From the NCBI GenBank assembly GCA_030593225.1, contig JAUVHP010000007.1, positions 1 to 21,650 on the forward strand: 21,650 bases of DNA, in the 5' to 3' direction. Shown here one piece after another: positions 1 through 6,098 of this stretch. This DNA is from an archaeon. GTDB lineage: Archaea; Nanobdellota; Nanobdellia; Pacearchaeales; GW2011-AR1. Each line of letters begins with the position of its first letter. Position 1 is the stretch's first letter. The translations under genes and the position numbers were made by a program. The notes beneath the pieces were generated by a model. It searched no databases, was not told the DNA's origin, and was given only the letters and a program-made list of their open reading frames with translations.

Positions 1-2
1 AG

Positions 3-80
3 TGTAGGGAAATAGAAATCCGAAGATCTCAAAGAAATACCGAAGTATTTCAGCAAAAACCGAAGTTTTTGTTCCCTACA
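3..80 (-). ncRNA. Predicted structured RNA with three UUCG-capped hairpins
   Basis: On the minus strand an 8-bp outer stem (TGTAGGGA, 80-73, with TCCCTACA, 10-3) encloses three consecutive hairpins: CAAAAA/TTTTTG (71-66 with 59-54), GAAATA/TATTTC (51-46 with 39-34) and GAGAT/ATTTC (30-26 with 19-15). All three are capped by the same C(TTCG)G tetraloop. Strand is chosen because only the minus strand gives UUCG loops, and because the third stem has a G-U wobble there but an A-C mismatch on the plus strand. A minus-strand TATA-like box centred at about 105 predicts a transcription start near 79-80, exactly at the base of the outer stem. The 3' end may run past the left edge. I recognise no known RNA family. 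Structure is seen in sequence; transcription is inferred. Confidence 0.55.
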
Positions 81-101
81 AAAAAGTATAGGATTATAGA
101 G

Positions 102-109
102 TATTTAAA
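102..109 (-). promoter_or_regulatory. TATA-like box for the minus-strand hairpin RNA
   Basis: TTTAAATA on the minus strand, centre about 26 bp upstream of the first base of the predicted RNA. This is the same spacing seen between TATA boxes and start codons of most genes in the window. Confidence 0.45.
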
Positions 110-251
110 GATGTTGGAGTATTAAAAAATGGTAAATTTTAAAATAATTTGAGAAGAACTTATAATGATTTGTTACTCATTTTTTAAGTAATCTTGGTAT
201 AATTCTTGAGTGAATATGAATGTATAAATACTTTTTCTAATTTAGAAATGT

Positions 252-395
252 ATGCAAATGATGCAACAACTTAGGGAAGAATTGTATCAGGTGGCTCAAA
301 GAAAATTGAATCTTGAAGAAGAGATTATTTCTTTGAATGGTTTTATAAGGGTGTTGAAAAAAGAACTTACACAACGAATGCCTGGTGCAAGATAA
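252..395 (+). CDS. Small 47-aa coiled-coil-like protein, unknown function
   Basis: An ATG-to-TAA frame of 48 codons begins MQMMQQLREELYQVAQRKL and is rich in Gln, Glu, Leu and Lys, suggesting one amphipathic helix or coiled coil. It is supported mainly by its promoter: TATAAATA at 223-230 is centred 26 bp before the ATG, matching the leaderless pattern of confident genes such as the 7648, 11060 and 13502 genes. No Shine-Dalgarno is present and none is needed. There is no recognisable domain and no close neighbour on the same strand before tRNA-Leu. It could be a regulatory or accessory microprotein; function unknown. Confidence 0.5.
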   Translation: MQMMQQLREELYQVAQRKLNLEEEIISLNGFIRVLKKELTQRMPGAR

Positions 396-438
396 CTATT
401 TCTTTATTTTTTATTTTTGAGAATTAAAAAAAATTTAT

Positions 439-530
439 GTTGGTGCCTATGCTACTTCCAACTACACTTGCGAGAAAATAATAAACTTCGTGATTTAGTG
501 CAAGTGTAATTGCTCGGTCAAACGTTTGCC
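439..530. other. Cluster of three inverted repeats
   Basis: The gap between the small ORF and tRNA-Leu contains GTTGG/CCAAC (439-443, 458-462), a 9-bp pair TACACTTGC/GCAAGTGTA (463-471, 500-508) and the 10-bp palindrome CAAACGTTTG (519-528). The three follow each other almost without spacers. They could fold as a 3' UTR or a separate small RNA. No clear promoter and no known family are visible. Confidence 0.3.
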
Positions 531-575
531 CACTCCGTAATAATTAAAAACTAACTTTTTCTTTAAGATTTATGC

Positions 576-659
576 GCGGGGGTGCCGGAGTGGTCAAACG
601 GGCAGCCCTTAAGAGGCTGTAGCTTAGTGCTTACGCAGGTTCGAACCCTGTCCCTCGCA
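576..659 (+). tRNA. tRNA-Leu (anticodon UAA)
   Basis: The acceptor stem GCGGGGG (576-582) pairs with CCCTCGC (652-658) with one G-U; the discriminator is A659. The D stem is CCG/CGG after U8-G9, with A14 and G18G19 in place. The anticodon stem CAGCC/GGCTG (603-607, 615-619) carries loop CTTAAGA, giving anticodon UAA (610-612). The 15-nt variable arm is typical of a class II tRNA. The T stem GCAGG/CCTGT closes loop TTCGAAC. No CCA is encoded and no intron is seen. A TATA-like ATTAAAAA at 543-550 would start transcription within a few bases of the mature 5' end. Confidence 0.93.
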
Positions 660-787
660 TAGAAAAAAGGATGGGTGAGAACCTTGGGTTCGACGAGCAA
701 CTTTGAAATTTCTAATAAATGAACATCAAAATTTCAAAAGTGAATTTAAAGAAGATTTCACGGGTTGGGAGCTCCCTGTCCCTCGCA
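660..787 (+). repeat. tRNA-tailed structured unit downstream of tRNA-Leu
   Basis: This 128-bp unit directly follows tRNA-Leu and ends in an exact copy of the tRNA's last bases: CCCTGTCCCTCGCAT occurs at 646-660 and 774-788. Inside are a short hairpin GAACC-TTG-GGTTC (679-691) and a 12-bp stem CAACTT TGAAAT / ATTTCA-c-GGGTTG (698-709 with 755-767) with a bulged C761. Its loop contains a second helix TAAAT/ATTTA (716-720, 744-748). A palindrome GGGAGCTCCC (767-776) precedes the tail. The same fold follows the initiator tRNA (19823-20042). An alternative helix, CTTTGAAATTT with AAATTTCAAAAG (701-711, 729-740), is also possible. No known family is recognised. Confidence 0.6.
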
Positions 788-801
788 TTTGTAATTTTAG
801 T

Positions 802-1548
802 TTAACTTTTAAAAATCCCTATTCCAACATCAAGAACTTTATTCAATGTTTTCTTTAAATCAAACTTATGAAATTGAGGGTCCCATTTTTCATCACCTAA
901 AACATCTGAAACAACAAACGCCGCAGCTATTTTAACTTCTCTAAGTTTTGCTACTGCAAATAATGCTGAGGCTTCCATTTCAACTGTAACAATTCCTTTC
1001 TTTTTGTAATGGGTTATTTCTCTTTTTGTTTCTCTATAAGGTGCGTCGATTGTCCACGAAGAACCAACATCATATTTTATTCCAGCTTTCTCTAAAGCTT
1101 TACTAAATTTTTTAGTCAATATTTCATCAGGGTATGAGTAAACACTATCTGCTATATAATGGTGGCTTGTTCCTTCGTCTCTTAATGCTTTATTGCAAAG
1201 AAAAACACCATTATCAACTAAACCCCCTGCAGTTCCTATATTTAAAAATTCTTTTGTTCCTCCTGAGATTAATTCTTCTAAATAAGTTACTGCATGGGGT
1301 GCACCAATTCCCCCCATTCTAAGGATCCCCATATCTCCTATTTTCAAAATATATTGTGATTCTGATAATTTGATTTTTGTGTATTTACCTTTATATTTTC
1401 TTTTGAAATAATCTACCACATAACTTTGATAAGTGAGAATCATCTTACTTGGAAAATGTCCTTTCCCCCATTTTTTATACTTTCCAAAATCTTCTGCAGT
1501 AAACAGAGATTTTGCTAGATGTTTATTTTTGAATTTTGGGAATGCCAT
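802..1548 (-). CDS. Nucleoside phosphorylase (uridine/purine phosphorylase family)
   Basis: The 248-aa protein belongs to the PNP/UDP phosphorylase family, which splits nucleosides with phosphate into a free base and ribose-1-phosphate in cytosolic nucleoside salvage. Visible family signatures are the glycine-rich MGGIGAP and the phosphate-site segment NIGTAGGLVDNG in the first half, and VTVEMEASALFAVAKL near residue 190, whose Met-Glu contacts the ribose. VVSDVLGDE follows, where the Asp commonly contacts the base. Length is normal for the family. The ATG is chosen because a minus-strand TATA-like AATTAAAA lies about 26 bp upstream. The gene converges on the tRNA-Leu unit and is divergent from EF-2. 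Whether uridine or a purine nucleoside is preferred cannot be told by eye. Confidence 0.88.
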   Translation of the reverse strand: MAFPKFKNKHLAKSLFTAEDFGKYKKWGKGHFPSKMILTYQSYVVDYFKRKYKGKYTKIKLSESQYILKIGDMGILRMGGIGAPHAVTYLEELISGGTKEFLNIGTAGGLVDNGVFLCNKALRDEGTSHHYIADSVYSYPDEILTKKFSKALEKAGIKYDVGSSWTIDAPYRETKREITHYKKKGIVTVEMEASALFAVAKLREVKIAAAFVVSDVLGDEKWDPQFHKFDLKKTLNKVLDVGIGIFKS

Positions 1549-1593
1549 AATATAATATAATGAATAAGTTTTTAATTTTTTCTAAATGCTTAA

Positions 1594-1645
1594 TTCTCAG
1601 CACACTTCGTGTGTACACTGCCCCGCTTCACTCCCGGTGCGAGAA
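1594..1645. other. GC-rich inverted-repeat patch upstream of EF-2
   Basis: Between the divergent phosphorylase and EF-2 genes, TTCTC (1594-1598) and GAGAA (1641-1645) enclose CACAC-TTC-GTGTG (1601-1613) and a C-rich segment. The patch is much richer in GC than its surroundings and can form several alternative hairpins. It lies upstream of the EF-2 TATA box, so it would not be in the EF-2 mRNA if the start prediction is right. Function unknown. Confidence 0.3.
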
Positions 1646-1713
1646 CCTCTTATGATATAATAATTTGCAAGGAGGTAATTTTATAAACTAAATTCAGCAA
1701 GAATATTTATCAA

Positions 1714-3873
1714 ATGGCAGAAGGAGATATTGCAAAATTAATGAAACATCAAGATAAGATTAGAAACATAGCTATTGCTGCGCATATTGACCACGGAAAG
1801 ACGACTTTTTCTGATAATCTTTTGGCTGGTGCAGGAATGTTGTCTGAAGAAACAGCAGGAAAACAAAGAGCATTGGATTTTCACGAAGATGAATCTGAAA
1901 GAGGAATTACAATTGATTCAGCGTCGGTATCTATGATTCACAAAATTGGTGGAGAAGATTATTTAATTAATTTAATTGACACCCCAGGACATGTTGATTT
2001 TGGAGGAGATGTAACTCGGGCAATGAGGGCTGTTGACGGATGTGTTGTTTTATCGTGTGCTGTCGAGGGTGTTATGCCTCAAACAGAAACTGTTTTGCGT
2101 CAGGCATTGAAAGAATTAGTTAAACCAGTTTTATTTATTAATAAAGTTGATAGATTAATTAAGGAAGTTAAATTAACTCCTGAAGCAATGCAGGCAAAGT
2201 TCATTAAAATTATTGACCATGTTAATAAGTTAATTGGAGAAATTGCACCTGAAGGTTACAAAGAAAAATGGAAAGTTGGGGTCGGTGAAGGAACTGTTGC
2301 GTTTGGTTCTGCGTTTCATAATTGGGCTTTGAGTTTTCCGTATATGAAAGAAAAAGGGATTACATTTAAGGATGTTATTGATGCTTATGAAGGAGATAAT
2401 TATAAAGAATTGGCAAAGAAAGCACCATTGCATGAAGTTGTTTTAAGAATGAGTGTAGAGCATCACCCTAATCCTAAATATGCACAAAAGTATAGAATTC
2501 CAAAAATCTGGCACGGAGACCTTGATTCAGATATTGGAAAAGATTTAATTAATTGTAATATTGATGGAGAGCCAGCTTTTGTGCCGATTAAAATTGTCGT
2601 CGATAAACACGCTGGAGAGGTTGCAGCAGGGAGATTATTTTCAGGAACTATTAAACAAGGAGACGAAGTTAGACTGACTCTTGCAAATACAACTACAAGA
2701 GTTCAGCAAGTTTCAGTTTACAAGGGTGCTCAAAGAGTTATTGTTAACGAAGTATCTGCAGGGAACATTGTTGGGATAGTTGGATTAAGAAATGTGGTTG
2801 TTGGAGAAACAGTTAGCAAAAATGAAATGGAACCTTTTGAAGCAATTACACATTTATTTGACCCTGTTGTTACAAAATCTATTGAGGCGACTAAAGCTGC
2901 GGACTTGCCTAAGTTGGTTGAAGTTTTAAGACAAGTTGGAAAAGAAGACCCGTCGCTGAAGATTGAAATTAATGATCAAACAGGTGAGAGTTTAATGTCT
3001 GGTATGGGAGAGTTGCATTTAGAAATTATTGAAAATAGGATTAAGTCAGAGAAGGGTTTGGATATTAAGACGTCGGCACCGATTATTGTTTATCGAGAAA
3101 CAGTTTCTAAAGAATCTGAAAAAGCGTTCGAAGGTCGAAGCCCGAACAAGCATAATAGTTTTTACATTGAAATTGCTCCGTTGGAGGAAGAGATTTATAA
3201 TGCTATTCAGATAGGGGATTTACCAGAAGGAAGAATTAAGAAAAAAAATGAAACAGTTACTAATGTTTTGACTGGTCTTGGTTGGTCTGGAGATGAGATT
3301 AGAAATGTTAAAGATATTTACAAAGGTAATATGTTTTTAGATATGACGCGTGGAGAAGTTCATATTGGTGAAGTTATTGAAATGGTTATGGATGCTTTTG
3401 AAAAAGTTATGGACCAAGGTCCTTTGGCTCGTGAGCCGTGTATGAAAATGAAAGTGTCTTTAATTGATATTCGACTTCATGAAGATGCTATTCACCGAGG
3501 ACCAGCACAAGTTTATCCTGCTGTAAGAGAAGGTATTCAAGGTTCTATGAAAACTGCTGGACCTACACTTTTGGAACCTTTACAAATTCATGTTATTGAA
3601 ATGCCAGATAAATTTATGGGGGCTATTACTAAAATTGTTGGTTCTAAAAGAGGACAAATGCTGGATATGAGACAAGAAGGTTCTAATGCTGAAATAGAGG
3701 CAAAGCTTCCTGTTGCAGAAATGATGGGATGGTCAAGTGATTTGAGAAGTGCAACAGAAGGTCGTGGAACTTCTTCTTTAAAGGACCAGTTATTTGAAAA
3801 AATTCCTGCTTCAATACAAGCAGATGTTATTAAGAAGATTCGGGATAGGAAGGGGCTGGCGGAAAACCAATAA
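1714..3873 (+). CDS. fusA: Translation elongation factor 2 (aEF-2)
   Basis: The 719-aa GTPase drives ribosomal translocation. The G domain shows AHIDHGKTT (residues 23-31), DTPGH (89-93) and NKVD (143-146); the switch I region reads DESERGITI. The C-terminal domain IV contains LHEDAIHRGPAQ, with His594 at the position modified to diphthamide in archaea and eukaryotes. Length is typical of archaeal EF-2, and no intein or frameshift is seen. TTTATAAA at 1680-1687 predicts a start only a few bases before the ATG, so the mRNA is almost leaderless. GGAGG at 1671-1675 lies upstream of the TATA box and cannot serve as a ribosome site. The stop codon is the first base of a 105-bp structured repeat. 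Confidence 0.98.
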   Translation: MAEGDIAKLMKHQDKIRNIAIAAHIDHGKTTFSDNLLAGAGMLSEETAGKQRALDFHEDESERGITIDSASVSMIHKIGGEDYLINLIDTPGHVDFGGDVTRAMRAVDGCVVLSCAVEGVMPQTETVLRQALKELVKPVLFINKVDRLIKEVKLTPEAMQAKFIKIIDHVNKLIGEIAPEGYKEKWKVGVGEGTVAFGSAFHNWALSFPYMKEKGITFKDVIDAYEGDNYKELAKKAPLHEVVLRMSVEHHPNPKYAQKYRIPKIWHGDLDSDIGKDLINCNIDGEPAFVPIKIVVDKHAGEVAAGRLFSGTIKQGDEVRLTLANTTTRVQQVSVYKGAQRVIVNEVSAGNIVGIVGLRNVVVGETVSKNEMEPFEAITHLFDPVVTKSIEATKAADLPKLVEVLRQVGKEDPSLKIEINDQTGESLMSGMGELHLEIIENRIKSEKGLDIKTSAPIIVYRETVSKESEKAFEGRSPNKHNSFYIEIAPLEEEIYNAIQIGDLPEGRIKKKNETVTNVLTGLGWSGDEIRNVKDIYKGNMFLDMTRGEVHIGEVIEMVMDAFEKVMDQGPLAREPCMKMKVSLIDIRLHEDAIHRGPAQVYPAVREGIQGSMKTAGPTLLEPLQIHVIEMPDKFMGAITKIVGSKRGQMLDMRQEGSNAEIEAKLPVAEMMGWSSDLRSATEGRGTSSLKDQLFEKIPASIQADVIKKIRDRKGLAENQ

Positions 3874-3976
3874 TTTTGTTTTCTTTTTAATTTACACTTC
3901 GTTATTTCATTCCTTACGTAGGCAACTACGCGGCGGAATAAAATGCCTCGTCTAAATCAAAAATCTAAACAAAATT
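3872..3976 (+). repeat. 105-bp structured element, copy A
   Basis: This element starts inside the EF-2 TAA stop. Arms AATTTTGTTT...TTTTT (3872-3888) and AAAAA...AAACAAAATT (3959-3976) pair. Further in, ATTTCATTCC (3904-3913) pairs with GGAATAAAAT (3935-3944) with one mismatch; a TTA/CGGC internal loop follows, then CGTAG-GCAA-CTACG (3917-3930) with a GNRA loop. Copy B at 11558-11662 has the same 105-bp length, arms, internal loop and GNRA loop, but different helix sequences that still pair. It could be a 3' UTR or terminator-like RNA structure, or a miniature mobile element. Confidence 0.65.
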
Positions 3977-4029
3977 TGGGAATGGAAGAAATTATAGAAG
4001 ATTGGGGAAACAATTAAGTTTGCTAAATA

Positions 4030-4144
4030 TTTATAAAACAAAAACACTAAGTAATATTAGTTTTTAAGGTCGGCTATACACATTAAACTCATTTTTTAAA
4101 AATAAATCTCATGACCTGTTTAATTAAATTATAGGAGTATAAAA
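4030..4144 (+). promoter_or_regulatory. Promoter and about 85-nt leader of the small membrane protein
   Basis: TTTATAAA at 4030-4037 predicts a transcript start near 4060, leaving about 85 nt before the ATG at 4145. Unlike the leaderless genes around it, this one has a Shine-Dalgarno GGAG (4134-4137). AGGTC (4067-4071) can pair with GACCT (4113-4117), enclosing an A/T palindrome. A regulatory leader is possible but no known riboswitch is recognised. Confidence 0.35.
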
Positions 4145-4312
4145 ATGGAAACAAATATAGAAATAATTATAAAAATAATTGGAGTTATTTCCGCAACATA
4201 TATTTTATTACAATTATTAATTCCAATAATCCAAAGTTTGGTTGCAGAAGGAATTGCAGGAATTATTCTTGTTTTAATAATGATTTGGTGGTTATTCCAA
4301 AAAAAGAAGTAA
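4145..4312 (+). CDS. Small two-helix membrane protein (55 aa)
   Basis: The 55-aa frame starts METNIEIIIKII. It has two hydrophobic stretches, about residues 5-33 and 36-51, the second ending in IMIWWLFQKKK, with a positively charged tail expected on the cytoplasmic side. GGAG lies 7 nt before the ATG. The gene sits alone between EF-2 and a minus-strand zinc-protein cluster. I recognise no family. Small two-helix proteins of this kind can be holin-like, toxin-like or subunits of larger complexes, but nothing here decides between them. Confidence 0.55.
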   Translation: METNIEIIIKIIGVISATYILLQLLIPIIQSLVAEGIAGIILVLIMIWWLFQKKK

Positions 4313-4345
4313 CTAATATCTAAATTTATTTAATTTTTCTTTTTT

Positions 4346-4483
4346 TTATTTATTATCAAATTTTCTTAAAATAAGTCTCTGTGGAATCGTTGTTTCTTTT
4401 TTGCATTTAGGACAATAATAACAATCTTTTCTAACTTCTCCTTTAAACTCACAATATTTGCATTCAAAAAATATTTTCCCCAT
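4346..4483 (-). CDS. Small zinc-ribbon protein (45 aa)
   Basis: The 45-aa frame starts MGKIFFECKYCEFKG and contains two CxxC knuckles, CKYC and CPKC, about 14 residues apart, as in rubredoxin/zinc-ribbon folds that bind one Zn2+. It starts 3 nt after the stop of the upstream zinc protein, so the two are likely co-transcribed. Basic residues (KK, RKFDNK tail) would fit nucleic-acid binding but do not prove it. The gene is short but the paired cysteine motifs and tight spacing support it. Confidence 0.6.
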   Translation of the reverse strand: MGKIFFECKYCEFKGEVRKDCYYCPKCKKETTIPQRLILRKFDNK

Positions 4484-4486
4484 TTA

Positions 4487-4801
4487 TTATTTTAACTTTC
4501 TAATATTTCCTTTCCCATCAATGTAATGAAGAGTAGATTTTTTATTCACATTTTTCCTCCTAAAACTTGCTTGAAAAATTGAATCAAAAAAATTATTTAT
4601 AATAGAAGAATTTTTTTTATTGCATCTTTTTATAAAACACTCTTTACAATATACTTTACCAGATTTTGAATTACCACAATTTCTTATCTTTGAATTACAT
4701 ACAATTTTTCCACATTTAACACATTTTCCCAAGATTTTATTTATATGAACATTTTTTCCGCATGAATCACAAATTCTGTTATTATAATGTCTTTCTCCCA
4801 T
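4487..4801 (-). CDS. Multi-cysteine zinc-binding protein (104 aa)
   Basis: From the ATG at 4801 the protein begins MGERHYNNRICDSCGKNV and has CDSC, CVKC, CNS...C and CKEC motifs within the first 60 residues, enough for two zinc sites in a RING/FYVE-like or treble-clef arrangement. The C-terminal 45 residues are basic and lack cysteines. An in-frame GTG at 4831 would add ten residues. I prefer the ATG because a TATA-like TTTTTAAG on the minus strand (about 4831-4838) puts the transcript start only a few bases before it. It is part of a run of four minus-strand genes, three with zinc motifs. Function unknown. Confidence 0.6.
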   Translation of the reverse strand: MGERHYNNRICDSCGKNVHINKILGKCVKCGKIVCNSKIRNCGNSKSGKVYCKECFIKRCNKKNSSIINNFFDSIFQASFRRKNVNKKSTLHYIDGKGNIRKLK

Positions 4802-4856
4802 TTTCCTTATTAAAATAAAGAATTCACTCACTTAAAAACATATTTAATTAATAGAT

Positions 4857-5246
4857 TTAATTTACATTAATTATCTTCTTGTTTGGAAAATTTTTCTTAA
4901 TTATTTTTTTCTTAATTATATCCCCAATTAATCTAACTTCATTTCCAAATATCTTTTTATTTTTTCTAGCATCATAATACTTGATTGTGAAATAAATACT
5001 TATACTGGCTGCAATTAAAAAAAGTATTATTCCCAAATACCAATTTTTTTGTTGTAAAGAATTTAAAATAGAGATTATTGCAGTTATCCAAATCCCAATT
5101 AAAATAGATGTCCATTTATTTATACTTGATAATCTGTTAGAATAATCAAATTGTTTTTGAGATAATAAAACTCCTAATTCGTCTAATTTTAATTTATCAA
5201 TTTCCTCTTCTGAAAATTTTAAATTTAGTAAAATAAATTTTTGCAT
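4857..5246 (-). CDS. Two-helix membrane protein, unknown function
   Basis: The 129-aa protein starts with a soluble, mostly helical segment (residues 1-45, including FSEEEIDKLKLDELGVLLSQ). Two transmembrane helices follow, around residues 46-64 and 69-88, and then a basic tail rich in Lys and Ile. It starts 6 nt after the stop of the AN1-like zinc-finger gene, suggesting one operon. I recognise no family. The helix-loop-helix membrane layout with charged cytoplasmic ends would suit a small membrane anchor or sensor, which is speculation from context. Confidence 0.6.
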   Translation of the reverse strand: MQKFILLNLKFSEEEIDKLKLDELGVLLSQKQFDYSNRLSSINKWTSILIGIWITAIISILNSLQQKNWYLGIILFLIAASISIYFTIKYYDARKNKKIFGNEVRLIGDIIKKKIIKKNFPNKKIINVN

Positions 5247-5252
5247 ATTAAA

Positions 5253-5510
5253 TCATTTACATTTATGATTGTTGATATGCTTAGAACAAAAATATTTCCC
5301 ACATTTTTTACATTTATTTGAGCAATCTTTACATAATCTATATCCTGCTAGAAATCCCCAATTAAAATTATGCCCACTGCACAATGCAATTATTTCAGTA
5401 TTCTTCTTTTTACAATTAGAACAAGTTTTACTTTCTTCATCCATCGCCTTAGATCTCCAGTCTCCTGCGGAAAAAGTATTTTTAATGTTTATTTTATTTT
5501 TTTCTACCAT
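5253..5510 (-). CDS. AN1-like zinc-finger protein (85 aa)
   Basis: The C-terminal half reads CSNC...C...CKDC...CKKC..YFCSKHINNHKC. The ending C-x2-C-x4-FC-x2-H-x4-H-x-C closely follows the AN1-type zinc finger, which binds two Zn2+ ions. The first 28 residues look disordered and charged. AN1 fingers in archaea are mostly of unknown role; in eukaryotes they occur in ubiquitin- and stress-linked proteins. The gene heads a minus-strand run with the membrane gene 4857-5246 and, further on, two more zinc proteins. A 15-codon leaderless micro-ORF ends just before its ATG. Confidence 0.65.
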   Translation of the reverse strand: MVEKNKINIKNTFSAGDWRSKAMDEESKTCSNCKKKNTEIIALCSGHNFNWGFLAGYRLCKDCSNKCKKCGKYFCSKHINNHKCK

Positions 5511-5511
5511 T

Positions 5512-5559
5512 TTATTTTTCTTCGTTTTTTGAAAGATATTTTTTATTCTTTTTCTCCAT
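5512..5559 (-). CDS. Possible 15-codon leader ORF before the AN1-like gene
   Basis: MEKKNKKYLSKNEEK ends one base before the ATG of the AN1-like gene. A minus-strand TTTAAATA lies roughly 23-27 bp upstream of its ATG, so the first start codon of the transcript would be this one. It may be a translated leader peptide or merely the 5' leader of the downstream gene. Confidence 0.25.
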   Translation of the reverse strand: MEKKNKKYLSKNEEK

Positions 5560-5630
5560 TAATTATTAATGATTTTCTTATTTAAAAAATTTCCCAAAAA
5601 TCTTAAATACTTTCTTAATCTGAATTATTT

Positions 5631-5831
5631 ATGGAACAGATGAGTTTGAATAAGCTTAATATAGAAGTTGTTGCTCTTAAAAGACAGATGAGTGAAATGC
5701 AAAGTTTAATTCAAGAAGATTTGGAATTTGCTCGTGGCACAGAAGAGGCGTGGAAAGAAATTGACGAGGGAAAATGCACGACTCATAATTCGGTTGAAGA
5801 ATTCTTTGAAAGTTTGAAAAATGACAATTAA
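5631..5831 (+). CDS. RelB-type antitoxin (66 aa)
   Basis: The 66-aa protein has an N-terminal helix (SLNKLNIEVVALKRQMSEMQSLI) followed by DLEFARGTEEAWKEIDEGK and a C-terminal tail that would wrap around a toxin. This layout is typical of small archaeal RelB-like antitoxins. CTTAAATA at 5602-5609 is centred 26 bp before the ATG, so it is leaderless. Its stop overlaps the start of a RelE-like toxin gene by 11 nt, the usual coupling, but that toxin is broken, so this antitoxin appears orphaned. It may still repress its promoter or neutralise a related toxin encoded elsewhere. Confidence 0.7.
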   Translation: MEQMSLNKLNIEVVALKRQMSEMQSLIQEDLEFARGTEEAWKEIDEGKCTTHNSVEEFFESLKNDN

Positions 5832-5972
5832 AGTTTTGGAGTCAGATAGATTCAAAATAGTATCTAGAAGATTAAATTATGATATAAAGGATAGAATTGA
5901 AAAACAAATTAGGAAGATTGTTAAAAAGAAATTATAACTCTTTTAGATTTTTATCATAAAAATGTGCAATAG
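5821..5972 (+). pseudogene. Decayed RelE-type toxin
   Basis: The first frame (5821-5937) encodes 38 residues, MTIKVLESDRFKIVSRRL then KDRIEKQIRKIVKKKL, which look like the N-terminal strand and helix pair of RelE toxins. It then stops. A few bases on, in another frame, ITLLDFYHKNVQ followed by TAG (5934-5972) matches the usual RelE C-terminal strand ending in FYHK. The central part carrying most catalytic residues is missing. The best reading is an internal deletion with frameshift that inactivated the toxin of this pair. RelE toxins cleave mRNA on the ribosome; this one should not. Confidence 0.7.
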
Positions 5973-6036
5973 ATTTCAAAATTCAATTCCCCGACGACAA
6001 CTAAACTAAAAATTAAATTTTTTATTCACCGAAATA

Positions 6037-6098
6037 TTTATAAATGTAAAATTATGTAAGATTATATCAAAAATTCTTAATGAATTTTATAAAATCAA
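6037..6098 (+). promoter_or_regulatory. EF-1 alpha promoter and hairpin leader
   Basis: CCGAAA at 6029-6034 resembles a BRE and TTTATAAA follows at 6037-6044. The predicted start is near 6066, leaving a leader of about 33 nt. In it AAAATTC (6070-6076) pairs with GAATTTT (6082-6088) around a 5-nt loop. Confidence 0.55.

Noticed and set aside
660..787. C/D box sRNA
   Set aside because: No convincing C box (RTGATGA) and D box (CTGA) pair in the right arrangement.
660..790. A second, intron-containing tRNA after tRNA-Leu
   Set aside because: Only the 3' tail matches a tRNA; no D arm, anticodon arm or 5' acceptor strand pairs with it.
1671..1675. GGAGG as Shine-Dalgarno for EF-2
   Set aside because: It is about 40 nt from the ATG and upstream of the TATA box, so it is not expected in the mRNA.
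3983..4018. 11-codon ORF MEEIIEDWGNN after the 105-bp element
   Set aside because: Too short, with no promoter at the expected spacing and no counterpart after copy B.
5269..5585. Plus-strand ORFs opposite the AN1-like gene
   Set aside because: They are Phe/Leu-rich mirror frames of a cysteine-patterned gene on the other strand and lack promoters.
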